A stretch of DNA of 53,593 nt from Roseiarcus sp049513815 (GTDB lineage: Bacteria; Pseudomonadota; Alphaproteobacteria; Rhizobiales; Beijerinckiaceae), in assembly GCA_049513815.1 (NCBI GenBank), contig JBEKVR010000011.1, forward strand, positions 1-53,593, in the 5' to 3' direction. The translations under genes were made by a program, and so were the position numbers. Below are positions 28,854 to 37,528 of this stretch, one piece after another. The notes beneath the pieces were generated by a model that saw only the letters and a program-made list of their open reading frames with translations, had not been told where the DNA came from and made no database searches. Each line of letters begins with the position of its first letter. The first letter of the stretch is position 1.

Positions 28854-31088
28854 ATGATCGTATTCCGCCTGGCCGCTGTGGCGGCGGGGCTGACCGCGTT
28901 GCTCGTCGCCGGTTTGGGGTCGGACCCCGATCGGCAGAGCCCCGCAGCCCGTGTCGTCGCCGCGCTTTCGTCGACCCTGCGCCCCGCCGCGCCGGCGCCG
29001 CGACCTGTCGTCGCGCCGACCGTCGCCGCCGCGCGCGCGCTTGCGCCCCCGCCGCGCCTCGACCTGACGCCGGTCGGCGCGATTGCGCGCGCGGCCGCTC
29101 CGCCGGCGCCGAGCCCTGCGCCGATCGCTCAGCCGACGCCCGCAGCGGCGCCCATGCCTGCGGCGGCGCCCGCGACAGCGCCCGCGTCGCCGCTTGAGGC
29201 CGCCGCCTCGTCGCCGCGCCTCGACGGCTCGGCGCTCGCCGCGGCCGCCACCCTCTATCGCAAGGGCGATCTCGCCGGCGGCGACGCGCTCGCCGCCAAG
29301 GCGACCGACGCGGCCGAACGCGCGGCCTTCGACTGGCTGGCCTTGCGGCTCGCGCCGCGACCCGACGACAAGCGCCTCGCCGCCTTCGCCGCCGCCCATC
29401 CGCATTGGCCGGGCGGCGACTGGCTGCGCGCGGTCGCCGAGGGGCGCGTCTACGCCGATCACCCGACGGCGGAAATCGTCACGGCGCGCTTCGCCGGCGA
29501 TCCGCCGCGCACGCCCGCCGGCAAGCTCGCTCAGGCGCGCGCGATGCTCGAATCCGGCCGCCGCGATGAGGCGACGGCGATCGTCGCGCCGCTGTGGCGC
29601 AACGACGATCTCGACGCCTGGAGCGAAGTGGAGACGCTCAAGACATTCGCCGCGCTGCTGACCCGCGCCGACCACAAATACCGCGCCGACCGGCTGCTCT
29701 ACGCCGAGAAGAGCGGGGCGGCGTTGCGCGCGGCGGCGCTCGCGGGGCCCGACGAGGTGGCGCTGGCCGAAGCGCGCATCGCCGCCGCCAACGGCCCGCT
29801 GACCCCGCGGGCGGTCGCCGCCGTTCCGCCGGCGCTGCAAAAGGACCCCGGCCTGCTGTTCGCCCGCGTGCAGGACGCGCGTCGCGCCAATCGCGCCCGC
29901 GAAGCCGCCGGCTGGCTGGCGCTCGCGCCGACCGACGCGGCGGCGCTGATCGATCCCGACAAGTGGTGGAGCGAGCAGCGCATGGTCGCACGCGAACTCA
30001 TCGACGTCGGCGAGCCGCGCCAGGCGTTCGCATTGTGCGCCGCCGCGGCGCCGGCCTACGTCCCGGCGAAAGTCGACGCCGCCTTTCACGCCGGCTGGAT
30101 CGCGCTGCGCTTTCTCGGCGAGGCGGAGGAGGCGGCGAAGCGCTTCGACGTCGCCGTCTCGGTCGCCGCGACGCCGCTGTCGATCGCCCGCGCCGGCTAT
30201 TGGCGCGGCCGCGCCGCCGAGGCGCTCGGCCGCGCCGACGAAGCGCGCCGTTTCTACGAGCGCGCAGCCGCCTTCCCGATCGCCTATTACGGCCAGCTCG
30301 CCGCCGAACGCCTCGGGCGCGGCGCGCTGGTCTTACGCGCGCCCGCCGCCGTCGCCGCGCCCGACGCGCGCGACGAAGCGACGCGCGTCGTCGCCTGGCT
30401 CTACGCCGCCGGCCTCGACGACCTCGCCAACGCGCTCGCGCAAGCCGCGGCCGGTCAGTGGAGCGACGAAGGCCAGCTCGCCGCGCTCGCCGATGTGGTG
30501 GCGGCGCACGGCGACGCCGCCGCCAACGTCGCCTTCGGCAAGATCGTCACGGAACGCGGCTTCGCCCTCGACGCGTCCGCCTTCCCGCTCTCGGGCGTGC
30601 CGCAATTTTCGCCGCTCGCGGGTTCGGCCGATCTGCCGAGCGTCTACGCGGTGGCGCGACAAGAGAGCGAGTTCGCGCGCCAGGCCGCGTCCGGCATGGG
30701 CGCCAAGGGTCTGATGCAGATCCTGCCGTCGACCGCGCAGGACGCGGCGCGCCGCGCCGGCGTGCCTTTCAACGCCGCCCGTCTCGTCGCCGACCCCGCC
30801 TTCAACGTTCAGCTCGGGGCCGCCTATCTCGGACAGATGATCGCCGATCAGGGCGGCTCGGTGGCGCTCGCGCTCGCCGCCTACAACGCCGGCGCCGGCC
30901 GCGTCGCGCAATGGATCGCCGCCTACGGCGACCCGCGCACCGGCAAGGCCGACCCGGTCGATTGGGTTGAGCGCATCCCGTTCGACGAGACGCGCGATTA
31001 CGTCGAGCGCGTCAGCGAGAACATCGGCGTCTACCGCGCCCGCTTCGCCGCGGCGCGGGCGGCGACGGAACGGACCGCGGATCGCTGA
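28854..31088 (+). CDS. slt: Soluble lytic murein transglycosylase
   Basis: 744 residues from ATG 28854; ATG 28830 is an alternative, and the open frame before it is a dapA shadow. A signal-like N-terminus (FRLAAVAAGLTALLVAGLG) is followed by an Ala/Pro-rich linker to about residue 120, an alpha-superhelical region (LTRADHKYRADRLLYAEKSG is typical), and a C-terminal SLT domain with catalytic Glu604 in ARQESEFARQ, then GLMQILPSTAQD, LGAAYLGQM and LAAYNAGAGRV. It cleaves peptidoglycan in the periplasm to anhydro-muropeptides. Confidence 0.92.
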   Translation: MIVFRLAAVAAGLTALLVAGLGSDPDRQSPAARVVAALSSTLRPAAPAPRPVVAPTVAAARALAPPPRLDLTPVGAIARAAAPPAPSPAPIAQPTPAAAPMPAAAPATAPASPLEAAASSPRLDGSALAAAATLYRKGDLAGGDALAAKATDAAERAAFDWLALRLAPRPDDKRLAAFAAAHPHWPGGDWLRAVAEGRVYADHPTAEIVTARFAGDPPRTPAGKLAQARAMLESGRRDEATAIVAPLWRNDDLDAWSEVETLKTFAALLTRADHKYRADRLLYAEKSGAALRAAALAGPDEVALAEARIAAANGPLTPRAVAAVPPALQKDPGLLFARVQDARRANRAREAAGWLALAPTDAAALIDPDKWWSEQRMVARELIDVGEPRQAFALCAAAAPAYVPAKVDAAFHAGWIALRFLGEAEEAAKRFDVAVSVAATPLSIARAGYWRGRAAEALGRADEARRFYERAAAFPIAYYGQLAAERLGRGALVLRAPAAVAAPDARDEATRVVAWLYAAGLDDLANALAQAAAGQWSDEGQLAALADVVAAHGDAAANVAFGKIVTERGFALDASAFPLSGVPQFSPLAGSADLPSVYAVARQESEFARQAASGMGAKGLMQILPSTAQDAARRAGVPFNAARLVADPAFNVQLGAAYLGQMIADQGGSVALALAAYNAGAGRVAQWIAAYGDPRTGKADPVDWVERIPFDETRDYVERVSENIGVYRARFAAARAATERTADR

Positions 31089-31168
31089 GGCGGGCGACGC
31101 AAAAGTCTGGTCGCGGCGCACGGCGCGTGCTAGAACATTAAGCGAACAAAAATTGCCAGGCTTGAGCG

Positions 31169-32452
31169 ATGGCGAGGCGGGCGGGTTACGCCGATCTGCC
31201 GCTACATGGCGGCCGGGTGCCGCAATGGCTCGCCGACCGCATGACGCGGCTCGGCGCGGTGATGGCCGAGGCGATCGTCCTTCACTATGGCCGCGACGAG
31301 CTGCTGCGACGGCTGGCGCATCCGTTCTGGTTCCAGTCGTTCGGCGCGGTGATGGGGATGGACTGGCATTCGTCGGGCATCACCACCAGCGTCATCGGCG
31401 CGGTGAAACGCGGTCTCGAGCCGCTGTCGGGCGAGCTCGGCTTGCATGTCTGCGGCGGCCGCGGCAGACATTCGCGCAAGACCCCGGACGAACTCACGGC
31501 GATCGGCGAGCGGGTCGGTTTCGACGGCGCGGCGCTGGCGCGCGCCAGCCGGCTGGTCGCCAAGGTCGACAGCGCCGCGGTGCAGGACGGCTTCGATCTC
31601 TATCTGCACGGCTTCATCGTCGCCGACGACGGCCAATGGGTCGTGGTGCAGCAGGGGATGAATGGCGACGCGCGCCAAGCGCGCCGTTATCATTGGCTTT
31701 CCGAGGGCTTACGCAGCTTCGTTGACGCGCCGCATGCGGCGATTGAGGGCGAGGCCCAGGGCGAGATCGTCAACCTCGCCGACCATCGCGCCGAAAGCGC
31801 GCGCGCGCGCCAGGTCGAGATGCTCGCCGATCTCGCGCCGGACGCGATCGCCGCCGAATTCGCGCGGCTCGAGGCGCCGGCCGCCGCGCCGCGGCGCGAG
31901 CCCGAGCAGCTTCTCCTGCCGCATCTCGTCATGCCGGCGCATCACGACGTGCGCGCCGAGAACGTCGTTCCGCGCCGCCTCGCCGGCGCGCTCGCCGCCG
32001 CGGCCGAGGCGGGGCCGCGCGACTTCGAGCGTCTGCTGGAGGTTCCCGGCGTCGGCGCGCGCACCGTACGCGCGCTGGCGCTGGTCGCCGAAGTGCTGCA
32101 TGGCGCGCCGTGCCGCTTCAGCGATCCGGCGCGCCATTCATTCGCCCACGGCGGCAAAGATCGCCATCCGTTCCCGGTGCCGATCAAGGTCTACGACCAG
32201 ACGATCGCCGTGCTGAAGTCGGCGGTCGCCAAGGCCAAGCTCGGCCGCGACGAAGAGCTCGCCGCGCTGAAGCGCCTCGACGCGCAGGCCCGCTTGCTGG
32301 AGCGCGGCGCGTCGGGGCCGTCGGTCGAAGCGCTGATCGCCGAAGAGCGCCGCGACTCGGCAAGCTACGGCGGCAGGAGCGTGTTCGGGTGGGAGCGCGG
32401 AGAAGAGGACGATGAGAGGAAGCTCGCCGTCCGCTGTGCGCCGGCTCGCTAG
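31169..32452 (+). CDS. DUF763 family protein
   Basis: 427 residues. The N-terminal 230 residues match the DUF763 pattern from memory: GYADLPLHGGRVPQWL, MGMDWHSSGITTSVIGA, CGGRGRHSRKTP and WVVVQQGMN. A helix-hairpin-helix-like segment (LLEVPGVGARTVRALALVAE) sits near residue 290, followed by GGKDRHPFPVPIKVYDQTI, so contact with DNA is plausible. No activity is established for the family. Its stop overlaps the stop of the convergent dehydrogenase gene by 3 nt. Confidence 0.88.
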   Translation: MARRAGYADLPLHGGRVPQWLADRMTRLGAVMAEAIVLHYGRDELLRRLAHPFWFQSFGAVMGMDWHSSGITTSVIGAVKRGLEPLSGELGLHVCGGRGRHSRKTPDELTAIGERVGFDGAALARASRLVAKVDSAAVQDGFDLYLHGFIVADDGQWVVVQQGMNGDARQARRYHWLSEGLRSFVDAPHAAIEGEAQGEIVNLADHRAESARARQVEMLADLAPDAIAAEFARLEAPAAAPRREPEQLLLPHLVMPAHHDVRAENVVPRRLAGALAAAAEAGPRDFERLLEVPGVGARTVRALALVAEVLHGAPCRFSDPARHSFAHGGKDRHPFPVPIKVYDQTIAVLKSAVAKAKLGRDEELAALKRLDAQARLLERGASGPSVEALIAEERRDSASYGGRSVFGWERGEEDDERKLAVRCAPAR

Positions 32453-33354
32453 ACTTTCGTGCGAAGGCGATTCACCAGCAGATCGTCTTGGATGATCCGT
32501 TCAGCTATGCCGGCGATCTCCTGGACGTCCCAATTGCAGCTCAGGTAGCGCCCCCTTGCCCAGTCCGCCCGGCCGGAGCAGAGCCAAACGATGAAGCCGG
32601 CGGCCAATTCGGGCGGATCGACGAGGTGGGCGTGCATGGTCTCGGGCATGTTCTTCGCAAGGGCGGTGGCGACGCCGCCCGGATGGATGGCGAAGCACTT
32701 CAATCCCTCATCGCCGTGATCCAGGTTGACGAATTCGCATAGGCGATTGATCGCGTGTTTCGACGTCTGATAGTCCGAAGCCCCAGGCGTCAGCAGCTGG
32801 GCGCCAACCGAGGAAATCAGAATCAAATGGCCGCTCGAGCCGCCTGTTTCCGCGCGCTCCCTGGCCGCCGCGATGAGATGCGGCACGGTGTGGCGAATGA
32901 CGTGATAGGCCCCTCGGACATTGACTTCCCAGGTCTTCCACCAACTTTCGGGATCGGATTCGCCGATCTTTCCCCATTTGTCGAGATAGCCGGCGTTGGC
33001 GTCGGCGACGTCGATGCGGCCGAAGATCTTCACGCAATTCTCGACCGCGGCCCGGACGTCGGATTCTACCGTCACGTCGCAGATTTCGTAGTCGCACCGC
33101 GTATTCGGATTGGCGGCGATGACTTTGTTCTTTGTCTCCCGCAGCGGCCCTTCCGTTCTGGCCGCGATGTAGACCGCTTTGGCGCCGGCCTGAGCGAACG
33201 CCACCGCCGTCGCCTGACCGATCCCTTGCGACGCCCCGGTCAGGAAGACAACTTTGCCCGACGCGCTACCGTTCAGATCGAGGGTAGGATCGATCGCAGG
33301 ATATCGAGCGTGGCGAGCGGTGAAGTTGGGAAACTGGTCTTGTATCGATGACAT
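32449..33354 (-). CDS. Short-chain dehydrogenase/reductase
   Basis: 301 residues. The Rossmann motif TGASQGIG (nucleotide binding), the DANAG loop in place of the usual NNAG, and the catalytic Ser (LISSVGAQ) with YQTSK are present, so it should be an active NAD(P)-dependent oxidoreductase of unknown substrate. Segments such as WWKTWEVNVRGAYHVIRH and SGRADWARGRYLSCNWDV remind me of fungal dehydrogenases. I chose ATG 33354; an ATG 11 codons upstream is possible. It lies 51 nt downstream of the second dehydrogenase on the same strand. Confidence 0.88.
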   Translation of the reverse strand: MSSIQDQFPNFTARHARYPAIDPTLDLNGSASGKVVFLTGASQGIGQATAVAFAQAGAKAVYIAARTEGPLRETKNKVIAANPNTRCDYEICDVTVESDVRAAVENCVKIFGRIDVADANAGYLDKWGKIGESDPESWWKTWEVNVRGAYHVIRHTVPHLIAAARERAETGGSSGHLILISSVGAQLLTPGASDYQTSKHAINRLCEFVNLDHGDEGLKCFAIHPGGVATALAKNMPETMHAHLVDPPELAAGFIVWLCSGRADWARGRYLSCNWDVQEIAGIAERIIQDDLLVNRLRTKV

Positions 33355-33405
33355 CTGACAGGTCCTTTGATTCCGAGCAGACGACAACGGATGGGTCGAC
33401 TTCTC

Positions 33406-34173
33406 TCACACGAACATCCCGCCCGAGATTTCGATCCGTTGGGCGTTGATCCAGCGGTTGTCTTCGGTCAGCAGCGCGGCGACGGCGGGACCGATGTCGT
33501 CGGGCAGGCCAGGCCGGCCGAGCGCCGTCACGCTGGCGATGAAGGCGTTGACTTGCTTGTTGTCGCGCACCGCGCCGCCGCCGAAATCGGTTTCGATCGC
33601 GCCGGGGGCGATCGTGTTGACCGCAATGCCGCGCGGTCCGAGCTCCTTGGCGAGGTAGCGCGTCAGCACTTCGACCGCGCCCTTCATCGCCGCATAAGCC
33701 GCGTAGCCGGGCAGGGCGAAGCGCGTGAGGCCGCTCGACAGGTTCACGATCCGGCCGCCGTCGGCGATCAGCGGCAGCAGCGCCTGAGTCAGGAAGAACA
33801 CGCCTTTGAGATGGATGTTCATCAGCCGGTCGAAATCGGCTTCGGTCGTTTCGGCGAAGGGCGCGTGGACGCCGATCCCGGCGTTGTTGACGAGGAAGTT
33901 GAGGTTCGCGCGGCCCCACTGGGCCGCCAGCGCCTGCTTCAAATCGGCGGCGAAAGCGGGGAAGCGGGCGACGTCGCCGGTGTCGAGCTGAAACATCGCC
34001 GCCTTGCGACCGAGCGCCGCGATCGCCGCCGCCGTCGCGTCGGCCTCGGCCTTGTTGCTGTGATAGGTGCCGATCACGTCGACGCCCTTGCGCGCCAGCG
34101 CGATCGCCATGTTGCGGCCCAGGCCCCGGCTGGCGCCGGTCACCAGGGCGATTTTCGCGTTGTCTGTCGTCAT
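33406..34173 (-). CDS. Short-chain dehydrogenase/reductase, 3-oxoacyl-ACP reductase-like
   Basis: 255 residues. Features are TGASRGLGRNMAIALARKG (cofactor loop), NNAGIGVHAPFAE, a catalytic Ser in NLSSGLTRFALPG, and YAAYAAMKGAVE with the Tyr/Lys pair. The C-terminus ends in the usual substrate-loop pattern (INAQRIEISGGMFV). The substrate is unknown. The frame extends 74 codons further upstream, but ATG 34173 gives the classical N-terminus. It is divergent from a LysR gene, which probably controls it. Confidence 0.92.
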   Translation of the reverse strand: MTTDNAKIALVTGASRGLGRNMAIALARKGVDVIGTYHSNKAEADATAAAIAALGRKAAMFQLDTGDVARFPAFAADLKQALAAQWGRANLNFLVNNAGIGVHAPFAETTEADFDRLMNIHLKGVFFLTQALLPLIADGGRIVNLSSGLTRFALPGYAAYAAMKGAVEVLTRYLAKELGPRGIAVNTIAPGAIETDFGGGAVRDNKQVNAFIASVTALGRPGLPDDIGPAVAALLTEDNRWINAQRIEISGGMFV

Positions 34174-34282
34174 CGTTCGTCTCCTTGTGACGGTCGATCG
34201 TTTCCGATGCGGGCAAGATCGCTCTCTCGCTTTGCAAGATAATCGGTCATAATATGCGATCACTATCCGGGAATGGCGAACA
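34174..34282. promoter_or_regulatory. Divergent promoter region with candidate LysR operator
   Basis: 109 nt between the divergent dehydrogenase and LysR genes. The AT-rich core (34238-34266) holds gataat and cactatc arms around ataatatgcgat, an imperfect dyad of the kind LysR proteins bind. The exact operator and -10/-35 boxes cannot be assigned by eye. Confidence 0.4.
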
Positions 34283-35197
34283 ATGGATCGAATCGACGCG
34301 ATGCGCGTGTTTGCGCGGGTCATGGAGCGGGGCAGCTTCGTCCGCGCCGCCGAGGACCTCGGACTGCCCGCCTCGACCGCGACCGACGCCGTCAAGCAGC
34401 TCGAGGTCAGGCTCGGCGTGCGGCTGCTGCAACGGACGACGCGCCAGGTGAGCCCGACGCTTGACGGCGAAGCGTACTACCGGCGCTGCCTCGCCATCCT
34501 CGACGACATCGAAGAGGCTGAAAGCGCCTTCAGCGGCGCTCGGCCGCGCGGGCTGCTACGGATCGACGTCCAGGGCGCGCAGGCCCGGCGCGTCATCGTG
34601 CCGGCCTTGCCCCGCTTCTTCGCCGAATATCCGGACCTGGAGCTGTTCATGGGCGAGGGCGACCGCTTTGTCGATCTCGTCCGCGAAGGGGTCGATTGCG
34701 TGCTGCGCGCGGGCGAACTGAGGGAAAGCGACCTCATCGCTCGGCGCGTCGCCATGCTGGCCGAAGCGACGGTCGCCTCCGCCGACTACGTCGCCCGCTT
34801 TGGCCTTCCCCGCCGCTGGGACGCGCTCGACGGCCATCGCATGATCGGCTTCCGCTCTTCGGCGACTGGAAGCGTGTTGCCGCTGGAGTTCATGGTGGAG
34901 GGTGTGCGCCAGACCGTGACGCTGCCGTCCCGCCTGTCGGTCAACGGCGCCGACACTTATGAGGCCGCCTGCCGACAGGGCCTCGGCCTGATCCAGGTTC
35001 CGCGCTATTCGATCGAGGCGGACCTCGCCGCTGGCGCGCTGATCGAGTGCCTGCGGGAGACGCCGCCGTCGCCGACGCCGGTCTACGTGCTCTATCCGCG
35101 CAGCCGCCAGCTCAACCTTCGCGTCCGGGTCTTCATCGATTGGGTGGCGAAGGAATACGCGCGCCACGCCGCGCTCGCCGGGGCGGCGCATCTGTGA
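34283..35197 (+). CDS. LysR-family transcriptional regulator
   Basis: 304 residues. The N-terminal winged helix-turn-helix is clear (FARVMERGSFVRAAEDLG, then STATDAVKQLEVRLGVRLL), followed by TTRQVSPTLDGEAYYRR and an effector-binding domain with the GVDCVLRAGEL and GLGLIQVPRYSI segments. It belongs to the subgroup that usually acts on a neighbouring oxidoreductase gene; the divergent dehydrogenase at 33406-34173 is the probable target. Confidence 0.93.
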   Translation: MDRIDAMRVFARVMERGSFVRAAEDLGLPASTATDAVKQLEVRLGVRLLQRTTRQVSPTLDGEAYYRRCLAILDDIEEAESAFSGARPRGLLRIDVQGAQARRVIVPALPRFFAEYPDLELFMGEGDRFVDLVREGVDCVLRAGELRESDLIARRVAMLAEATVASADYVARFGLPRRWDALDGHRMIGFRSSATGSVLPLEFMVEGVRQTVTLPSRLSVNGADTYEAACRQGLGLIQVPRYSIEADLAAGALIECLRETPPSPTPVYVLYPRSRQLNLRVRVFIDWVAKEYARHAALAGAAHL

Positions 35198-35372
35198 CGG
35201 TCGAAATGTTTTCAGCCTTGTTGCGAACACATTTCGTCGCTAGCTCCTTATCGTCGATCTTGCGACCGAACGTTGTTTTCGCGCCACTGGCGCCGCCGAC
35301 AATCTTCCTCTTCCAAAATCGAACGCAACGCCCGCGGCGTGTAATGCGCTGCGAGGCACGACTCTATTCTAA

Positions 35373-35388
35373 ACGATTAGGAAATCGT
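35373..35388 (+). promoter_or_regulatory. Hairpin presenting the Shine-Dalgarno of the cold-shock gene in its loop
   Basis: acgatt (35373-35378) and aatcgt (35383-35388) are perfect inverted repeats around the 4-nt loop agga, which is the only Shine-Dalgarno-like sequence of the gene. The start ATG follows 2 nt after the stem. The 5' leader from 35198 is about 190 nt and AT-richer than the surroundings, as is common for cold-shock mRNAs. Confidence 0.6.
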
Positions 35389-35389
35389 A

Positions 35390-35599
35390 ATGACCACTGG
35401 CACCGTAAAGTTCTTCAACTCGACCAAAGGCTTCGGCTTTATCCAACCCGACAACGGCGGCACTGACGTGTTCGTTCACGTCTCCGCCGTCGAGCGCGCC
35501 GGCATGCGCACGATCGTTGAGGGACAGAAGCTCAGCTTCGACGTCGTGAAGGACGCCCGCACCGGCAAAACTGCGGCCGAGAATCTTCAGGCCGCGTAA
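35390..35599 (+). CDS. cspA: Cold-shock protein (CspA family)
   Basis: 69 residues forming one OB-fold cold-shock domain that binds single-stranded RNA or DNA. RNP1 is KGFGFIQP and RNP2 is DVFVHVSAV; the N-terminus MTTGTVKFFNSTKGFG is standard. It has a long 5' leader, an unusual hairpin at the ribosome-binding site and a terminator downstream, and it is monocistronic. Paralogue number in this genome is unknown, so the symbol is generic. Confidence 0.95.
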   Translation: MTTGTVKFFNSTKGFGFIQPDNGGTDVFVHVSAVERAGMRTIVEGQKLSFDVVKDARTGKTAAENLQAA

Positions 35600-35664
35600 G
35601 GAACAACGCTTCCGGTCTTCGACCACGGATGAACTGGCGTTAGCTGTCGAAGCGTTGAGGAGAA

Positions 35665-35689
35665 GGTCGGGCTCGCCCGGCCTTTTTTT
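35665..35689 (+). terminator. Rho-independent terminator after cspA
   Basis: ggtcggg (35665-35671) pairs with cccggcc (35676-35682, one G-T pair) around a 4-nt loop and is followed by seven T residues. Confidence 0.85.
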
Positions 35690-35750
35690 CGTTTTTGAAG
35701 AGCGGGAACCGATGTGAGGCGTCAGCCGCGCGACGCCTCCTAGCGGGCGT

Positions 35751-35773
35751 TCGTATTGACAATGTAGATACGA
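35751..35773 (+). promoter_or_regulatory. Promoter/operator of the toxin-antitoxin pair
   Basis: A perfect -35 hexamer TTGACA (35756-35761) overlaps an inverted repeat tcgtat (35751-35756)/atacga (35768-35773). The antitoxin ATG lies 12 nt further on, so the transcript leader must be very short. The arrangement fits autorepression by the antitoxin-toxin complex. Confidence 0.5.
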
Positions 35774-35784
35774 GAGAACATATC

Positions 35785-36132
35785 ATGCGCATGGCAAAAG
35801 AGCGTTCGTCAACTTCGGAAAGCCGGGCCAATGCGGCCGTTGCAGTTGCGGAGCGCTCTGCCGCCGTCGATACGAAGGGCAGCATCAATCTCCGTATCGA
35901 GACGGGTACCCGCCAGCTCATCGATGATGCCGCGGCGATCCTCGGCAAGACCCGCACCGAGTTCATGGTTGAGAGCGCAAGGCGGCAGGCGATCGACGTG
36001 CTGCTCGACCAGCGGCTCTTTGCGCTCGACACCGATCGCTACGACGCCTTCGTGCACGCGCTCGACAATCCTCCCGCCCCGGGGCCGAAGTTACGGTCGC
36101 TGCTCGGCCGAGTTCCGGCATGGCCAACCTAA
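35785..36132 (+). CDS. DUF1778 (TacA-like) antitoxin
   Basis: 115 residues. The ribbon-helix-helix part SINLRIETGTRQLIDDAAAILGKTRTEFMVES is diagnostic of DUF1778 antitoxins, and the C-terminal part (DQRLFALDTDRYDAFVHALDNPP) is the toxin-neutralising region. The N-terminal 25 residues are poorly conserved; ATG 35791 is an alternative start. It overlaps the toxin gene by 13 nt. It probably represses its own promoter. Confidence 0.9.
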   Translation: MRMAKERSSTSESRANAAVAVAERSAAVDTKGSINLRIETGTRQLIDDAAAILGKTRTEFMVESARRQAIDVLLDQRLFALDTDRYDAFVHALDNPPAPGPKLRSLLGRVPAWPT

Positions 36133-36650
36133 AGGACGGGACGGAGCGCCACGAACCTCGACTTTCGGCCCCCGTTCCCGTTAATGCCGAGCACGACCTT
36201 TCCGCCTTCGACTGCGGCGAGTCGGCACTGAACGATTGGCTGCGGCATCGCGGGCTGAAGAATGACGGCCGTTCCTCTCGCACCTATGTCGTCTGTGAGA
36301 GCAGCCGGGTGGTCGCTTACTTCTGCATCTCCGCCGGTGCGGTGGAGCGGGCGGCTGCTCCTGGAAAGATCCGACGCAATGCCCCCGACTCGATTCCGGT
36401 CTCGGTGATCGGGCGGCTCGCGGTCAGCCGCGACCACACGGGCAGGGGGCTCGGCGCCGACATCCTCGCGGATGCCCTGCGCCGCATTGCAGTCGCCTCG
36501 CAGAGCATTGGCATCGGGGCGGTTCTCGTCCAAGCCAAGGACGACGCGGCGAAGCGCTTCTACATGAAATGCGCAGAATTCATCGAATATCCGGCCGATA
36601 GCCGAACCCTGTTTCTCCCCATCGAAACTGTGGTCGCAGCCTTCAGTTGA
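36120..36650 (+). CDS. GNAT-family toxin (TacT-like acetyltransferase)
   Basis: 176 residues. Toxins of this family acetylate charged tRNAs and stop translation. The acetyl-CoA-binding pattern is RDHTGRGLGADILADALRR (the usual QGxGxG loop reads TGRGLG), with VIGRLAVS before it, HDLSAFDCGESALNDWLRH at the N-terminus and RFYMKCAEFIEYP at the C-terminus. It is paired with the upstream DUF1778 gene, overlapping by 13 nt. The pair appears intact although everything around it is mobile debris. Confidence 0.9.
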   Translation: MANLKDGTERHEPRLSAPVPVNAEHDLSAFDCGESALNDWLRHRGLKNDGRSSRTYVVCESSRVVAYFCISAGAVERAAAPGKIRRNAPDSIPVSVIGRLAVSRDHTGRGLGADILADALRRIAVASQSIGIGAVLVQAKDDAAKRFYMKCAEFIEYPADSRTLFLPIETVVAAFS

Positions 36651-36926
36651 ACTTGGGAAGAGATGCGATGGGTAAAGCCACGCAAAGACGACGACAGCGG
36701 CGACGATCTGCATGGCCCCGCTCGGAACCCTTCCACGGCGCGATAGACCTGCACATTCTTCCCCCCGTCGCCGCGATCAATGGCGCGTCTATTCGCGAGC
36801 CTACGGGCGATGACTGGATACCGGAAAACGCTGAAATCTCACTTCGGGCGTTTCGAGCCGTAGTTGGCGAGCGGGCTTTCCATGTTGGCTTCTGTCTCGG
36901 AACTGAAGCCGGCTTCAGCGCGATCG

Positions 36927-37125
36927 GCATCGCTTGAGCCTTATTCGACGCGACAGCCCCAGCTACGCCCGCCCTCGTCTCCGGGTGAAGCTCTAAGTAG
37001 ATCGCCTTCCGCCGCGCGATTGCCTCGGCGGTCTGCGCAGGGCTCAACTGTGCCCGGATCAAATTTTCGTCGATTTCGACCGTTGATATGTTGAGGTCGG
37101 CGGCCTTCTGAATTGTAACGGACAC
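36927..37125 (-). pseudogene. N-terminal remnant of a ParB-like phage/plasmid protein
   Basis: About 66 residues: LNISTVEIDENLIRAQLSPA and RRKAIYLELHPETRAGVAG resemble the N-terminal part of ParB/RepB-like proteins carried by phages. After about residue 66 the frame continues to 36643 with Pro/Arg-rich sequence that does not match the family, so the gene is truncated. It ends against the toxin gene. Confidence 0.6.
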
Positions 37126-37294
37126 GGAATTTCAAGTTTTTCAACGCAGTCGCCACTTGCGGCCATTCAGATAGAATACCATCTAAACTGCAGCAGGTGG
37201 TTTGCCTGAATGGTGCCAATTGCGAAATACGCTGCGCTAAGCGCCGTCTTTACGAGGCGGTGTATTAAGTGTGCGGTTTCTCAAGGAGACGAAA

Positions 37295-37528
37295 ATGATT
37301 GGCATTCAAGAGGCTATCCGCGAGCGGGCCTATGAGCTTTGGCAACAAGCCGGCGCGCCGGGGTGTCGAAGCGATGAATTTTGGTTCGCTGCTGAGCGCG
37401 AATCGGAAGACAAGACTGCGATGGCCGATGGGGAGGCAGGCATTCTCGTTCCCTCGGTCGATGAGCCGCCGGTGGTTGTTATTGATCTCGGTGCGCCTAC
37501 AGGCGTGTCAGAGGAACGAGCTGCCTAG
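37295..37528 (+). CDS. DUF2934-domain small protein
   Basis: 77 residues. IQEAIRERAYELWQQAGAPG followed by DEFWFAAERE is the DUF2934 pattern, a short helical domain of unknown function common in Hyphomicrobiales accessory DNA. A good Shine-Dalgarno (caaggagac) precedes ATG 37295. Between it and the ParB-like remnant (37126-37294) is an inverted repeat ccattcag/ctgaatgg (37163-37170 with 37206-37213) and nothing else I can name. Confidence 0.75.
   Translation: MIGIQEAIRERAYELWQQAGAPGCRSDEFWFAAERESEDKTAMADGEAGILVPSVDEPPVVVIDLGAPTGVSEERAA

Noticed and set aside
36647..36937. 96-codon plus-strand ORF after the GNAT toxin
   Set aside because: Begins within the toxin stop region with a basic random-looking N-terminus, and overlaps the ParB-like remnant antisense; no family features.
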